A stretch of 10,487 bases of DNA. Source: Gemmatimonadales bacterium UBA1120 (lineage in GTDB: Bacteria; Gemmatimonadota; Gemmatimonadetes; Longimicrobiales; Gaopeijiaceae). The notes below the pieces were generated by a model. That model saw only the letters and a program-made list of their open reading frames with translations, was not told the origin of the DNA and did no database searches. This document shows positions 1 through 7,630 of the stretch, piece after piece. The DNA lies in the NCBI GenBank assembly GCA_002313925.1, contig DCAZ01000092.1, positions 2,088 through 12,574 of the forward strand. The letters are read 5' to 3'. A program made the translations under genes and the position numbers. Numbering within the stretch: the stretch's first letter is position 1; every line of letters starts with the position of its first letter.

Positions 1-98
1 GCCAGTGTCAGGGCAGTTGCTTCTCCAATGCCTGATGATGCTCCGGTAATAATTGCAACACGACCTTGGAGCGCTCCCTCTTCTCCTTCGGGACTCAG
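1..98 (-). CDS. SDR-family oxidoreductase, N-terminal fragment (runs off the window)
   Basis: Only the first 32 codons are inside the window; the rest lies beyond position 1. The reading frame gives LQGRVAIITGASSGIGEAT, the beta1-turn-alphaA of a Rossmann fold with the TGxxxGIG dinucleotide-binding motif of classical short-chain dehydrogenases/reductases, which bind NAD(H) or NADP(H). The substrate cannot be told from this piece. The frame is open from 164, after an in-frame TGA at 165-167, but holds no ATG, GTG or TTG before the motif. The best start is CTG at 98-96, which overlaps the TGA stop of the upstream M20 peptidase gene as CTGA. This gives a 13-residue lead before VAIITG, a normal length for SDRs. 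Translation is probably coupled to the peptidase gene. The family call is firm; the start codon is inferred. Confidence 0.85.
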   Translation of the reverse strand, partial: MSPEGEEGALQGRVAIITGASSGIGEATALTL

Positions 99-1390
99 CT
101 TGTAACCCCAGTCCCTGCTTGAGCTAGGAGAATCAGTAGCGCCCTCTGGATACCTAAGGTTCCATCACGGTTGATGAACCATTCCCCAGGTGAGTGTGCA
201 CCACTCCCCTGACCGCCGCCGCCTATAGTTATAGCTGGGATCCCTTGGGAGATGGGAATATTCGAGTCAGTAGAACCTCTACCCAGCGAGGGTTCGATTC
301 CGAGATGGCGACTGACGGCGATAGCCTGCTGGACGAATGGCACGGATTCTGAAATCTCACCAGACGGACGATCACCGATCAACTCCATTTCAAGCGAAAG
401 TTCTGCTCCATCACGGCGTTGGGTATTGGATTCCTCGACCGCTCGGCGAACCGAACGTTGGAACACCTCGTCGATGGCCTGGAGGTTTTCTGGACTCTCC
501 GAACGCATATCAACCTCCATCCAGGCCTCGAATGGGATCGAATTAACAGAAGTCCCTCCTCCTATCCTACCTACATTGTAACTCGTGCGCGGTCCAAACC
601 GTGTGATCGCGTCAGCGGCGAGATCGAAGTAGTCGATTGCGCGCCCGAGCGCATGCGCTGGGTTAGGGAGCCCAAAGGCGCCCCACGAATGCCCGCCAGG
701 TCCTCGGACAGTAACCCGGTATCGATGCGAGCCGAGTCCCTGATGGGTGATGCCGGTGTGCCCAGTACCATCAATCGAGATGAATGTGTCAATTCTCGGG
801 CCGCCTTCACGGAAGAGATGCTTCATTCCCCGAAGATCTCCGAGGCCTTCCTCACCGACAGTGCCAATAAAAAGCACATCCGCAGTCGTCTGCAAATCAG
901 CCTCGTTTAGAACACGAAGTAGTGCGAGGACCGCAGTTAAACCACGGGTATCATCTCCTATCCCAGGAGCGAAAAGTGTGTCACCTCTTTGTCGGACAGT
1001 GACATCCGTGCCTTCCGGGAAAACGGTATCGAGATGCCCTGCGACAGCAACAACCTCGCCTGAACCCGTGCCTCGCCTGAGCGCGAGTACATTGCCCTCC
1101 GTATCTGTCCATGCTGAATCGACGCCAAGATCGAGCAGCATCTCCAGGAATCGTTCAGCTCGCTGGTCTTCATTAAACGGGGGAGCAGCTATTTCGGTGA
1201 GTTCGAGTAAGTCTGCCATGGTCCTGGCATCCCGTTCCTCTACGAGTTCCAGTGCCCGTAACACCGAAGGGAGCGCTACGAGTGCAGCTACCTGCGCTTC
1301 ATAATCAGGCTCCTGTCCCGTCACTGATTGCGGAGTACTAAGCACTACCGCTGCAATGAAAAAGGTCACAGTGCGTTTGAGTTGATTCAT
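95..1390 (-). CDS. Exported M20-family zinc metallopeptidase
   Basis: Predicted 431-residue secreted M20/M25/M40-type peptidase, likely a di-zinc aminopeptidase or dipeptidase/carboxypeptidase acting in the periplasm. Residues 1-26 form a Sec signal peptide: Lys/Arg n-region, hydrophobic TVTFFIAAVVL, and likely cleavage near VTG|QEP. Metal and catalytic motifs appear in family order: GHLDTV (H119, D121), GIGDDTRG (bridging D146), GEEGLGD (catalytic E180, zinc ligand E181), SIDGTG (D207) and a final AHSPGE (H399). The insert with RGPGGHSWG around 230-236 marks the lid/dimerisation domain. The frame stays open to an ATG at 1513, but those 41 extra codons do not look like protein and would bury the signal peptide. 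The ATG at 1390 has GGAG (1404-1401) ten bases upstream. The SDR gene follows with a four-base overlap. Substrate specificity cannot be assigned. Confidence 0.9.
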   Translation of the reverse strand: MNQLKRTVTFFIAAVVLSTPQSVTGQEPDYEAQVAALVALPSVLRALELVEERDARTMADLLELTEIAAPPFNEDQRAERFLEMLLDLGVDSAWTDTEGNVLALRRGTGSGEVVAVAGHLDTVFPEGTDVTVRQRGDTLFAPGIGDDTRGLTAVLALLRVLNEADLQTTADVLFIGTVGEEGLGDLRGMKHLFREGGPRIDTFISIDGTGHTGITHQGLGSHRYRVTVRGPGGHSWGAFGLPNPAHALGRAIDYFDLAADAITRFGPRTSYNVGRIGGGTSVNSIPFEAWMEVDMRSESPENLQAIDEVFQRSVRRAVEESNTQRRDGAELSLEMELIGDRPSGEISESVPFVQQAIAVSRHLGIEPSLGRGSTDSNIPISQGIPAITIGGGGQGSGAHSPGEWFINRDGTLGIQRALLILLAQAGTGVTS

Positions 1391-1638
1391 CACGCCCGCG
1401 CTCCGTCGTCTGTGTTCATTTGTTAGGTACCAATAGCCCCTATCTACCTCAACAAGATAGTTAAAGAAGCCATTCTGGCCCCTATAACACCAACTGAAAC
1501 CATCAGATTGCATAAATTAGGCCATGATTTGAACTATGGTAGGTTGATTTTGATGTATCTTTAACCGAAGGTTTGCCCGACTACTACGCCCCGCAATCCC
1601 AAGAATATAGGTGGCATAACGTTGGAGTCTCTTAGACG
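1391..1638. promoter_or_regulatory. Divergent intergenic region between the M20 peptidase and mlaE
   Basis: These 248 bases separate two divergently transcribed genes and must hold at least one promoter for each side. I found no convincing -35/-10 pair in either direction. TGGCATAAC at 1612-1620 resembles an extended -10, but it lies too close to the mlaE ribosome binding site (GGAG at 1624-1627) to leave a usable leader. A small AACC-GAA-GGTT hairpin sits at about 1563-1573. The open frame running antisense through 1391-1513 has unusual composition and is treated as non-coding. No RNA gene or repeat is visible. Confidence 0.4.
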
Positions 1639-2454
1639 GTGAAGCACGAATACCCTGCGACCCTAACTCTTCTGGCACCCATAGTTCAATGGCTGGCTGC
1701 CGTCGGTAGGGTCGCGCGTGTCACTGCTGAACACGCCGGGGAGCTCGGACTTTTATCATGGCGCATCATCGTGGCGATTGTTCGGCTCAAAGTATCAAGA
1801 CGTGACATAACTACACAGCTCTACATCATGGGTGTACAGAGTTTACCCATCGTTTTCGTGACAGCGTCCTTGGCGGGTATTGTTACAAGCCAACAGGGTG
1901 GCTACCAACTGATCTCGTCCTCACCGCAATATGTACTCGGGACGCTAGTCGTGCAGAGCGTGATCCTTGAGTTGGCCCCTTTGCTGACAGCCATCGTTTT
2001 GGTAGGGAGAATCGGTGCACGTATCACGGCTGAGCTTGGGACGATGGTTGTTTCAGAGCAGATTGATGCCTTCGAGTCATTGGGCCGGGATCCGGTGGCG
2101 ATTCTTGCCGCTCCACGCTTCATTGCAGCGCTCATCTCGCTGCCGCTCCTGGTCGGTTTTGCGGACGTGATTGGTATTGCGGCCGGAATGATTGCAGCGA
2201 ACCTCACCATCGGCCTGGGCAATGAAACATTCATCTACGGAGCCCGTCTATTTTGGCACAACTGGGACTTAGTCTATGGACTCTCCAAGTCCATCGTCTT
2301 TGGAGCAGCAATTCCGCTCATCTCGGTCCATATGGGCCTTCGTACACGAGGGGGAGCCGAGGGTGTTGGCCTTAGCACGACCCAAGCGGTGATGTTCATG
2401 ATCCTGACGATACTGATTCTGGATGCCATGTTCCCACCGCTTATGCTACAGTAG
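1639..2454 (+). CDS. mlaE: MlaE-type ABC transporter permease (phospholipid transport)
   Basis: Inner-membrane permease of an MCE-type lipid transporter, 271 residues, close to the usual length of the family. The hallmark block at about 123-152 has GRIGARITAELGTM followed by VSEQIDAFESLGRDP, the highly conserved MlaE/YrbE region that contacts the ATPase. GLRTRGGAEGVG (233-244) is the second conserved loop. Hydrophobic stretches at about 67-82, 98-122, 160-190, 216-231 and 251-268 fit the membrane segments. The start is GTG at 1639 with GGAG at 1624-1627; the first in-frame ATG is at codon 64, inside the conserved core, so it cannot be the start. It is the first gene of mlaE-mlaF-mlaD. In E. 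coli the complex moves phospholipids between inner membrane and periplasmic carriers; transport direction here is unknown. Confidence 0.93.
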   Translation: MKHEYPATLTLLAPIVQWLAAVGRVARVTAEHAGELGLLSWRIIVAIVRLKVSRRDITTQLYIMGVQSLPIVFVTASLAGIVTSQQGGYQLISSSPQYVLGTLVVQSVILELAPLLTAIVLVGRIGARITAELGTMVVSEQIDAFESLGRDPVAILAAPRFIAALISLPLLVGFADVIGIAAGMIAANLTIGLGNETFIYGARLFWHNWDLVYGLSKSIVFGAAIPLISVHMGLRTRGGAEGVGLSTTQAVMFMILTILILDAMFPPLMLQ

Positions 2455-2467
2455 GAATATCAAGACT

Positions 2468-3241
2468 GTGATCACGTATCGAGATATCCATAAATCATTT
2501 GATGCACCGGTACTCTCCGGTGTGGATATGATGGTTGAGACAGGGGAGATGTTTGCGCTTTTTGGGCCTTCAGGCACCGGGAAAAGCGTACTCCTGAAGA
2601 CTACAATTGGGTTGATAGTTCCAGACCGAGGAGATGTCGAGGTTGATGGCCTTTCGGTCTACGAGAGTGATCCAGCTGCCCTGTTGAAACTGCGCAGCAA
2701 GGTTGGATACGTATTCCAGCACTCGGCTCTATTTGACTCGCTCACAGTACTAGACAACGTAGCGATGGGTCTCCCCGAGGAAACTTTGCAGAGACTTTCA
2801 ACTACGGAAAGGGCTCGCCGAGTTTGGGAAGCGCTAGAGACTGTCAATTTGGAACCGGCCGAAGTGCTCTCGAAGATCCCTTCGGAACTCTCGGGCGGAA
2901 TGAAAAAAAGAGTAGGGATCGCGAGAGCGATTGTTGGTGGTCCAAAGATCCTCTTGTGGGATGAGCCCACCACCGGCCTTGATCCAGTGAACACTGCAGC
3001 AGTCGAGCGACTCATCAAGAGGCTCTCAAAAGAGCTAGAGGTTACGTCACTACTTGTGACCCATGATGTGGAGGGTGGTCTGGATATTTGCGATCGAGTG
3101 GCGATGTTGGATGGGGGAATTATTAGGTTTTGTGGGACTCCCCTCGAGTTTAGGGCTTGCCCGGACCCGGTGGTCCAGGCATTCGTAGATCGTGCGGCAG
3201 CGGAGGCTGCTCTAGATATGGTTACTGATACCTATGTCTGA
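2468..3241 (+). CDS. mlaF: MlaF-type ABC transporter ATP-binding protein
   Basis: Cytoplasmic ATPase that powers the MlaE permease, 257 residues from the chosen start. All ABC motifs are intact: Walker A GPSGTGKS (33-40), Q-loop VFQHSALFDSLTV (Q84), signature LSGGMKKRVGIARA (141 onward), Walker B ILLWDEPTTGLDP (D165, E166) and switch His in LVTHD (H199). The LSGGMKKR form of the signature, instead of LSGGQ, and the FQ-SALFDSLTV Q-loop are typical of MlaF. The frame opens further upstream, to an ATG at 2423, but that stretch overlaps the end of mlaE and encodes an unrelated-looking sequence. GTG at 2468 begins VITYRDIHKSF, the expected first strand, with AGGA at 2453-2456 overlapping the mlaE stop. 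Its last eight bases overlap mlaD. Confidence 0.93.
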   Translation: MITYRDIHKSFDAPVLSGVDMMVETGEMFALFGPSGTGKSVLLKTTIGLIVPDRGDVEVDGLSVYESDPAALLKLRSKVGYVFQHSALFDSLTVLDNVAMGLPEETLQRLSTTERARRVWEALETVNLEPAEVLSKIPSELSGGMKKRVGIARAIVGGPKILLWDEPTTGLDPVNTAAVERLIKRLSKELEVTSLLVTHDVEGGLDICDRVAMLDGGIIRFCGTPLEFRACPDPVVQAFVDRAAAEAALDMVTDTYV

Positions 3242-4196
3242 GTCTAAGAAGAACGTGAGATTGGGGCGGGATACTCCCACTGATGCAGAACTACTGGCAG
3301 CTGTTCCCCGAAAAGCGACTGGGAGACAAGCACGCCTAGGCCTATTCGTGATCCTGGGCCTATTGTCCTTTGTCACAGTCCTCTATTGGATGACGGATCC
3401 TGCGACCTTCCGAGGGCGGTACATGCTCGTGACTACGATGGAAGACGCGGGTGGGGTCCGTGGTGGTGACCCAGTTTCCATGAAGGGCATTATCATCGGC
3501 CGTGTCCACGACTTTGAACTAATACGAGGTGAGAGAGTCACGATCACCGCAGAGATTGAGGGTGAGTGGGAGATCCCAGTCGGCTCACTTGCGAGGCTCG
3601 GTAGCGCTGGCCTGTTTGGTGGGCGTACGCTTCTCATTGATCCCAGCGGAGCAACCGAATATTACGAACCTTGGGATACAGTTCAAAGCGCAAATATGCA
3701 GGTGGTAGATCTCCTGGATTCTGCGGGAGAACTTTCCGGCCAAGCCGGAGATGTAATGACCCAGATCGAGACCCTTCTCAGCGCCGAGACGATTGAGGCG
3801 GTCCAGGGCAGTGCCCATGAACTTGAGATTTTGCTCACTGAGTTTGGGGATGGTGTTCGCGAGCAGCGCGAGGCACTCGGATCACTCACTGAAAGTCTGA
3901 ATCGCTCAGCGGAGGGGCTGGAGGATGCTACGAGTGGACCTGAACTCGCCCGTGCTGTCGCCAGGGCAGATTCAGCGATGGCTATGCTCACGAACACTGG
4001 TGACAATCTAGACAATGCAGCTGAATCACTGCGTTCGATCCTAAGTCGGATCGAGAGGGGTGAGGGGACTCTCGGACGACTTGTTCAAGATGACCAGCTC
4101 TACAACAGCCTCACTAGCGCGGCCGAGGGCATAACAGCATTTCTAGCGGATCTTCAAGAGAACCCTTCGAAGTATATCAATCTGTCCATCTTCTAG
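3234..4196 (+). CDS. mlaD: MlaD-type MCE domain protein with long helical C-terminus
   Basis: Membrane-anchored periplasmic lipid-binding subunit of the transporter, 320 residues. A short cytoplasmic tail is followed by one transmembrane helix at about 35-53 (LGLFVILGLLSFVTVLYW), then a single MCE domain at about 62-152 with the conserved core DAGGVRGGDPVSMKGIIIGRV and LFGGRTLLID. The rest, about 155-308, is heptad-like and rich in Ala, Glu, Leu and Ser, suggesting a long coiled coil or helical barrel. It ends in LADLQENPSKYINLSIF, a tail seen in many non-proteobacterial MCE proteins. E. coli MlaD is only about 180 residues, so the helical region is a large extension. ATG at 3234 overlaps the mlaF stop by eight bases and has no strong ribosome binding site, which points to translational coupling. 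No mlaC or mlaB follows. Confidence 0.92.
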   Translation: MSESKKNVRLGRDTPTDAELLAAVPRKATGRQARLGLFVILGLLSFVTVLYWMTDPATFRGRYMLVTTMEDAGGVRGGDPVSMKGIIIGRVHDFELIRGERVTITAEIEGEWEIPVGSLARLGSAGLFGGRTLLIDPSGATEYYEPWDTVQSANMQVVDLLDSAGELSGQAGDVMTQIETLLSAETIEAVQGSAHELEILLTEFGDGVREQREALGSLTESLNRSAEGLEDATSGPELARAVARADSAMAMLTNTGDNLDNAAESLRSILSRIERGEGTLGRLVQDDQLYNSLTSAAEGITAFLADLQENPSKYINLSIF

Positions 4197-4213
4197 CGGA
4201 CGACTCGAAGAGA

Positions 4214-7200
4214 CTACCAGCCCGGCGCTATATTGAAGCCCCAGTGCCAGCTCTTTTGGGGGCGCTGCCAAGGGTATGCGTAATACGCTTCGAGTATCAG
4301 AAAACCCAGCACATTAAACCTCGCGGAAATTCCCGTTGAGAAGACTGGCACACGCTCGTATCCGGAACGGCTGAATGCGAGTACCGGTGGGTTGTCCGAG
4401 TCCCAGGCGAGGCCGGCATCCGCGAATGCTACGAGCTCGACAGGCACAAACTGGAAATTGATTAAACCGTACTGCTCGACGCCGACCAGCGGTACTCTGA
4501 GCTCAAGGTTTGCAACTGCGAGCTGTTGGCCCTGGAGGCGGTTAAATGCCATACAGGAGCCACCAGAGTTTGAACCCGGGGGGCTACATTCGCTTGCGCT
4601 GAAACTCTCATAGGCGTAGCCACGGATAAATGTTTCGTAGCCAAGGAATAAAGGCCGAAGCATACCGAAGCCGTCAGAAGTACTCTCTTCAGGCGAGAGC
4701 CCATATCGGCCGTAGTGCACTGTCCGGATTCCGACAGTGAGGTTCTTGGTTGGGGCGAAGTAGCGTCGCCAATCAGCTACTACGGTTGTGAAGCTTGCGG
4801 TACCCTGAGTTTGCTCAATCGAGAAGCGGTACCGACCCCCACGAACTGGTGACACAAATCCGAAGATGGAGTTGTCACCTACGAGTGCCACTGACGCTTG
4901 AGCCATATTCAGCGGGGCAGGTGTCATACCGTCGAGGCTCTCTCGTTCCCAACCTATAATCTGACCGAAAGCGTTGGTGTAGTACTTCTCCAGCTCTATG
5001 TCATAACTATAGCGGACAGCGCCCAGGGAGACTTCGAAGCGTTGGGAGGAGGAGAACGGATACGCGAGCTGGCCATTCACAGAAGTAGTGAAGATTCGGA
5101 AGCGGTTGAGGCCGTAGTAATCCCCAGAATCATCAGATCCGACACTGTAGTAGCCCATTTGATAGGGGATTCTTCCAACGCCCACACCCCAGTTCCATCT
5201 GTTACTCAAGTCTGTATAGAATACTTCTCCACCAATGTCCTTAAAGGTTCCCTGCGCCATGAGAGCAGCTCCGAGGACTCTGTCTCCTAGCATATCACTG
5301 AAATATGCTGAGGCACCTCCACCCACGTAGTTGCCGAAGTTGTCAGTTCCAACGCCAAGAGTGGGTTGGCCAACGAAATCGAGTGTAAGGCCAGACTCGT
5401 TGCTCAACTCATATTGCTCGACCGCTGAGGTTGGCCATGTATCGGATGGCAGCAGCCCGGTCTCTGCATCAGCTAGGTATGTCGCGATACGGCTGAAGCG
5501 GTCTGGCACCGTTGGGGGGAGCTTACGGCCTAGTTGATCTTCGGCGTTTTCGGCGACCAAAATCTCAGGGAACTCCTCATTCAATTCCTTCGTATAGACA
5601 TGGAATTCGAGTTCGTCAAAAACTGTATATGCGATCAGGTCGCTTCCTGGGGCTACACTCATTGCGGGTGCCAGATACGTATGTCCGCTCACCCCTGTTG
5701 CTAGGTTGGTTACCCTGCTTATGCGACCGTCCTCAAGGCTCAACTTATAGACGTCACTAAAGCCATCTTGGTCAGAGATGAAGTAGAGGCTTTCACCGTC
5801 ATCCCCGAATTGTGGGTTGATATGCTTCACATTCCCAAATACGGGGATTGTCCTCACCTCACCTGTCGCTACCTCGATCATGGCGAGTTGGAAACTGTTG
5901 TATGTGAGCAGCTCGAAATTCGTGGCTGGACCTCTATCGCTCGTAAAGGCGATGGTACGTCCATCGGGTGACCACGAAGGTTGCAGGTCGGCGTACTTGT
6001 CTTGGGTGAGCTGAATGGTCTCACTAGTCTCTAGATCGTAAAGAAAAAGATCGGTGATACCTCCGACTGCTCCCGAGAATGCTATGTAGCGCCCATCCGG
6101 TGACCAGGCAGGATTACTTACCGCACCGATGCTTTCCTCAAACTCGATCCGACGTTGGACGACACCGTTTCGGGTTGCCGCTATAGCCATCTCGTTATTG
6201 CCGCCCGCGGATACGACATATGCAAATTGTTCGGAATCTGGTGACCACGTTCCAGACGAATCGATATAGCGTAATGCCTCGACATGAGGATCCGATTCTG
6301 CGCTAGCGAGTTTTCTGATGATCTCACCAGTCCTGGTATCAGCCATGTAGAGGTCAACCGAAAAAATGTCTTTCTCGGAAAGGAAGGCTACATAGCGGCC
6401 ATCTGGACTTATCGAGGGTTGGATGTTGACGCTTCCCGAGCCTGTGCTTGGAGCAAGAAGCAAGTTTCCTTGATCTGAAGGAGCACTGCGGCCTTCCATA
6501 ATCGGGAAATATTCTTCCCCTACCTTCTCCTTCCATCTTACCGAAAGTGTATCTGTTGACAGCCCGAGCACGTCCTCGATTGCTCCTTCGAAGCCAGCCC
6601 GTAAGGCGCGTCGGTATATCGAGATCACCGTGTCATCCCCGTACATGCCACCGATATAAGCCCAGAGGGCCTGACCAAATCGATACGGGAAGAACTTTGA
6701 TTCACGTGTCATCTGCTCAATCGTCGGCAGATCATCACGTCGAATCGCATCACGAATCCACATCGCGGTTAGTGGATCATCCCGTCCCACTGAGAGGTAC
6801 TCGGCCATCCCTTCAATCAACCAAAGAGGCAGGGTGGATAGTCCCTGCAAGCCGCCACCACGCCTCGATTGCGCGATGTTATACTGGAATGCGTGGACCA
6901 ACTCATGACCGAGGACATGGTCTGTATCCCAATAAGACCCTGCGAGTGGCATGATTACTCGGTTCTTGAGCGATTCAGTTACACCACCGGTGCCCTCTCC
7001 TATGAACCCCGAAAGTGTATTTGTCTGCTGGAAATCAGGATGGTCAGCGTATAGGATGATTGGTTTCGTGCGCTCAAATTCGTGCTGGAAGGTTCTGGCA
7101 AACCTCTCGTACCAACGCTCGCCCATTCTTGCGGCATCTAGGACGGCTTCAGTTTCTTCTGGATAGTAGTGGATGTCGAAATGATCTGTGCGCAGGATCT

Positions 7201-7357
7201 CAAAATCGAAATCGTCAAACTGCACCTTGTTACGACCGAAGTATTGTGCCGAAGCCGTTGGCGGAATGATTGCAAGAACCAAGGTCGCTAGCCCGAGTGT
7301 CCATATTACGCTGGTTCGGTCAAACGCCATTTTAGATAAGAGCATCTTTCCCAACAT
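4214..7357 (-). CDS. Outer-membrane fusion protein: MA-type zinc peptidase, TolB-like propeller, Omp85-like barrel
   Basis: A 1047-residue exported protein with three modules. Residues 1-38 are a Sec signal peptide ending TASA|QYF. Residues about 48-290 are a gluzincin (peptidase MA-like) domain: HELVH (H151, E152, H155) and, 26 residues later, WLIEGMAEYLS with the third zinc ligand E182. Residues about 310-590 form a PD40/TolB-like propeller with six recognisable blades, such as SISPDGRYVAF, AWSPDGRYIAF and SWSPDGRTIAFTSDR. Residues about 648-1047 alternate in the manner of a beta-barrel, contain FIRGYAYESF (about 911-920, like the VRGY/F loop-6 motif of BamA/TamA) and end in PGW. No POTRA domain is seen. 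The ATG at 7357 is chosen because GAGG (7367-7364) lies six bases upstream; the frame opens to an ATG at 7393 but without a binding site. Substrate and partners are unknown. The gene converges on mlaD with 17 bases between stops. Confidence 0.88.
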   Translation of the reverse strand: MLGKMLLSKMAFDRTSVIWTLGLATLVLAIIPPTASAQYFGRNKVQFDDFDFEILRTDHFDIHYYPEETEAVLDAARMGERWYERFARTFQHEFERTKPIILYADHPDFQQTNTLSGFIGEGTGGVTESLKNRVIMPLAGSYWDTDHVLGHELVHAFQYNIAQSRRGGGLQGLSTLPLWLIEGMAEYLSVGRDDPLTAMWIRDAIRRDDLPTIEQMTRESKFFPYRFGQALWAYIGGMYGDDTVISIYRRALRAGFEGAIEDVLGLSTDTLSVRWKEKVGEEYFPIMEGRSAPSDQGNLLLAPSTGSGSVNIQPSISPDGRYVAFLSEKDIFSVDLYMADTRTGEIIRKLASAESDPHVEALRYIDSSGTWSPDSEQFAYVVSAGGNNEMAIAATRNGVVQRRIEFEESIGAVSNPAWSPDGRYIAFSGAVGGITDLFLYDLETSETIQLTQDKYADLQPSWSPDGRTIAFTSDRGPATNFELLTYNSFQLAMIEVATGEVRTIPVFGNVKHINPQFGDDGESLYFISDQDGFSDVYKLSLEDGRISRVTNLATGVSGHTYLAPAMSVAPGSDLIAYTVFDELEFHVYTKELNEEFPEILVAENAEDQLGRKLPPTVPDRFSRIATYLADAETGLLPSDTWPTSAVEQYELSNESGLTLDFVGQPTLGVGTDNFGNYVGGGASAYFSDMLGDRVLGAALMAQGTFKDIGGEVFYTDLSNRWNWGVGVGRIPYQMGYYSVGSDDSGDYYGLNRFRIFTTSVNGQLAYPFSSSQRFEVSLGAVRYSYDIELEKYYTNAFGQIIGWERESLDGMTPAPLNMAQASVALVGDNSIFGFVSPVRGGRYRFSIEQTQGTASFTTVVADWRRYFAPTKNLTVGIRTVHYGRYGLSPEESTSDGFGMLRPLFLGYETFIRGYAYESFSASECSPPGSNSGGSCMAFNRLQGQQLAVANLELRVPLVGVEQYGLINFQFVPVELVAFADAGLAWDSDNPPVLAFSRSGYERVPVFSTGISARFNVLGFLILEAYYAYPWQRPQKSWHWGFNIAPGW

Positions 7358-7363
7358 ATACCG

Positions 7364-7367
7364 CCTC
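7364..7367 (-). promoter_or_regulatory. Ribosome binding site fixing the start at 7357
   Basis: GAGG on the minus strand, six bases before the ATG at 7357. None of the other in-frame ATGs nearby (7393, 7369, 7345, 7330) has a similarly placed purine-rich site, although the ATG at 7345 has GGGAAAG directly against it. This start also leaves a well-formed signal peptide. Confidence 0.6.
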
Positions 7368-7429
7368 ATCTGAGGTGCTGCCCAGTCTACCAACTAGGAC
7401 GAGTGCGTTCGCTACCCTCTCACATACCG

Positions 7430-7438
7430 AGTATACCA
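7430..7438 (-). promoter_or_regulatory. Extended -10 promoter for the 1047-residue outer-membrane gene
   Basis: Read on the minus strand the site is TGGTATACT: a TATACT -10 box, five of six matches to the sigma-70 consensus, preceded by the TGn extension. No good -35 is seen 16-18 bases upstream, which is usual for extended -10 promoters. Transcription would start near 7423 and give a leader of about 65 bases to the ATG at 7357. Confidence 0.45.
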
Positions 7439-7511
7439 ATTAAAGGTTCGTTAGATGATTAGAGAAGTGTTCACCAGAACCCTCGGCCACGGACAACCAA
7501 TTCGTCATGCG

Positions 7512-7541
7512 TTGACGGGCTGGATGATCACCACCGAGATT
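7512..7541 (+). promoter_or_regulatory. Possible promoter for the lipoprotein-thioredoxin-PLP enzyme cluster
   Basis: TTGACG at 7512-7517 matches five of six bases of the -35 consensus. With an 18-base spacer the -10 would be GAGATT at 7536-7541, only three of six matches. The leader would be about 80 bases to the ATG at 7631. It is the only reasonable -35 in the 273-base divergent region 7358-7630, which otherwise shows no gene, terminator or clear operator. Confidence 0.3.
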
Positions 7542-7630
7542 CCTTAGGTTCGCAAGCTGAAAAGCAAGCAAGATCCTTGCCACTGCTATGTGGTCACGGA
7601 TCCGGTACTTCTCAAGTGGTGAGCACTCCG

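Noticed and set aside
747..1304. A 185-codon open frame on the plus strand
   Set aside because: It runs antisense to the M20 peptidase across its catalytic motifs. The translation is low-complexity Ser/Pro/Arg-rich with no domain, signal or ribosome binding site; it is a codon-bias shadow.
1391..1513. N-terminal extension of the M20 peptidase to an ATG at 1513
   Set aside because: The extra 41 codons are rich in Trp, Tyr, Asn and Arg, resemble no protein lead, and would place the signal peptide internally. The ATG at 1390 has a binding site and a clean signal peptide.
1612..1620. TGGCATAAC as an extended -10 promoter for mlaE
   Set aside because: The start of transcription would fall at or just after the GGAG ribosome binding site at 1624-1627, leaving no usable leader.
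4238..4263. GCCCCA / TGGGGGC inverted repeat as a terminator at the mlaD/outer-membrane gene convergence
   Set aside because: The stem is short with a bulge, no T-tract follows on either strand, and it lies inside the coding end of the large gene. Chance is as likely.
4898..5290. A 130-codon open frame on the plus strand inside the large outer-membrane gene
   Set aside because: It is antisense to the barrel region, lacks recognisable motifs and has no upstream gene context; the opposite strand is convincingly coding.
5960..6250. Recurring GGTGACCA-like short direct repeats
   Set aside because: They are the codons for the WSPDG turns of successive propeller blades, so they are explained by protein repeats and are not a DNA repeat element.
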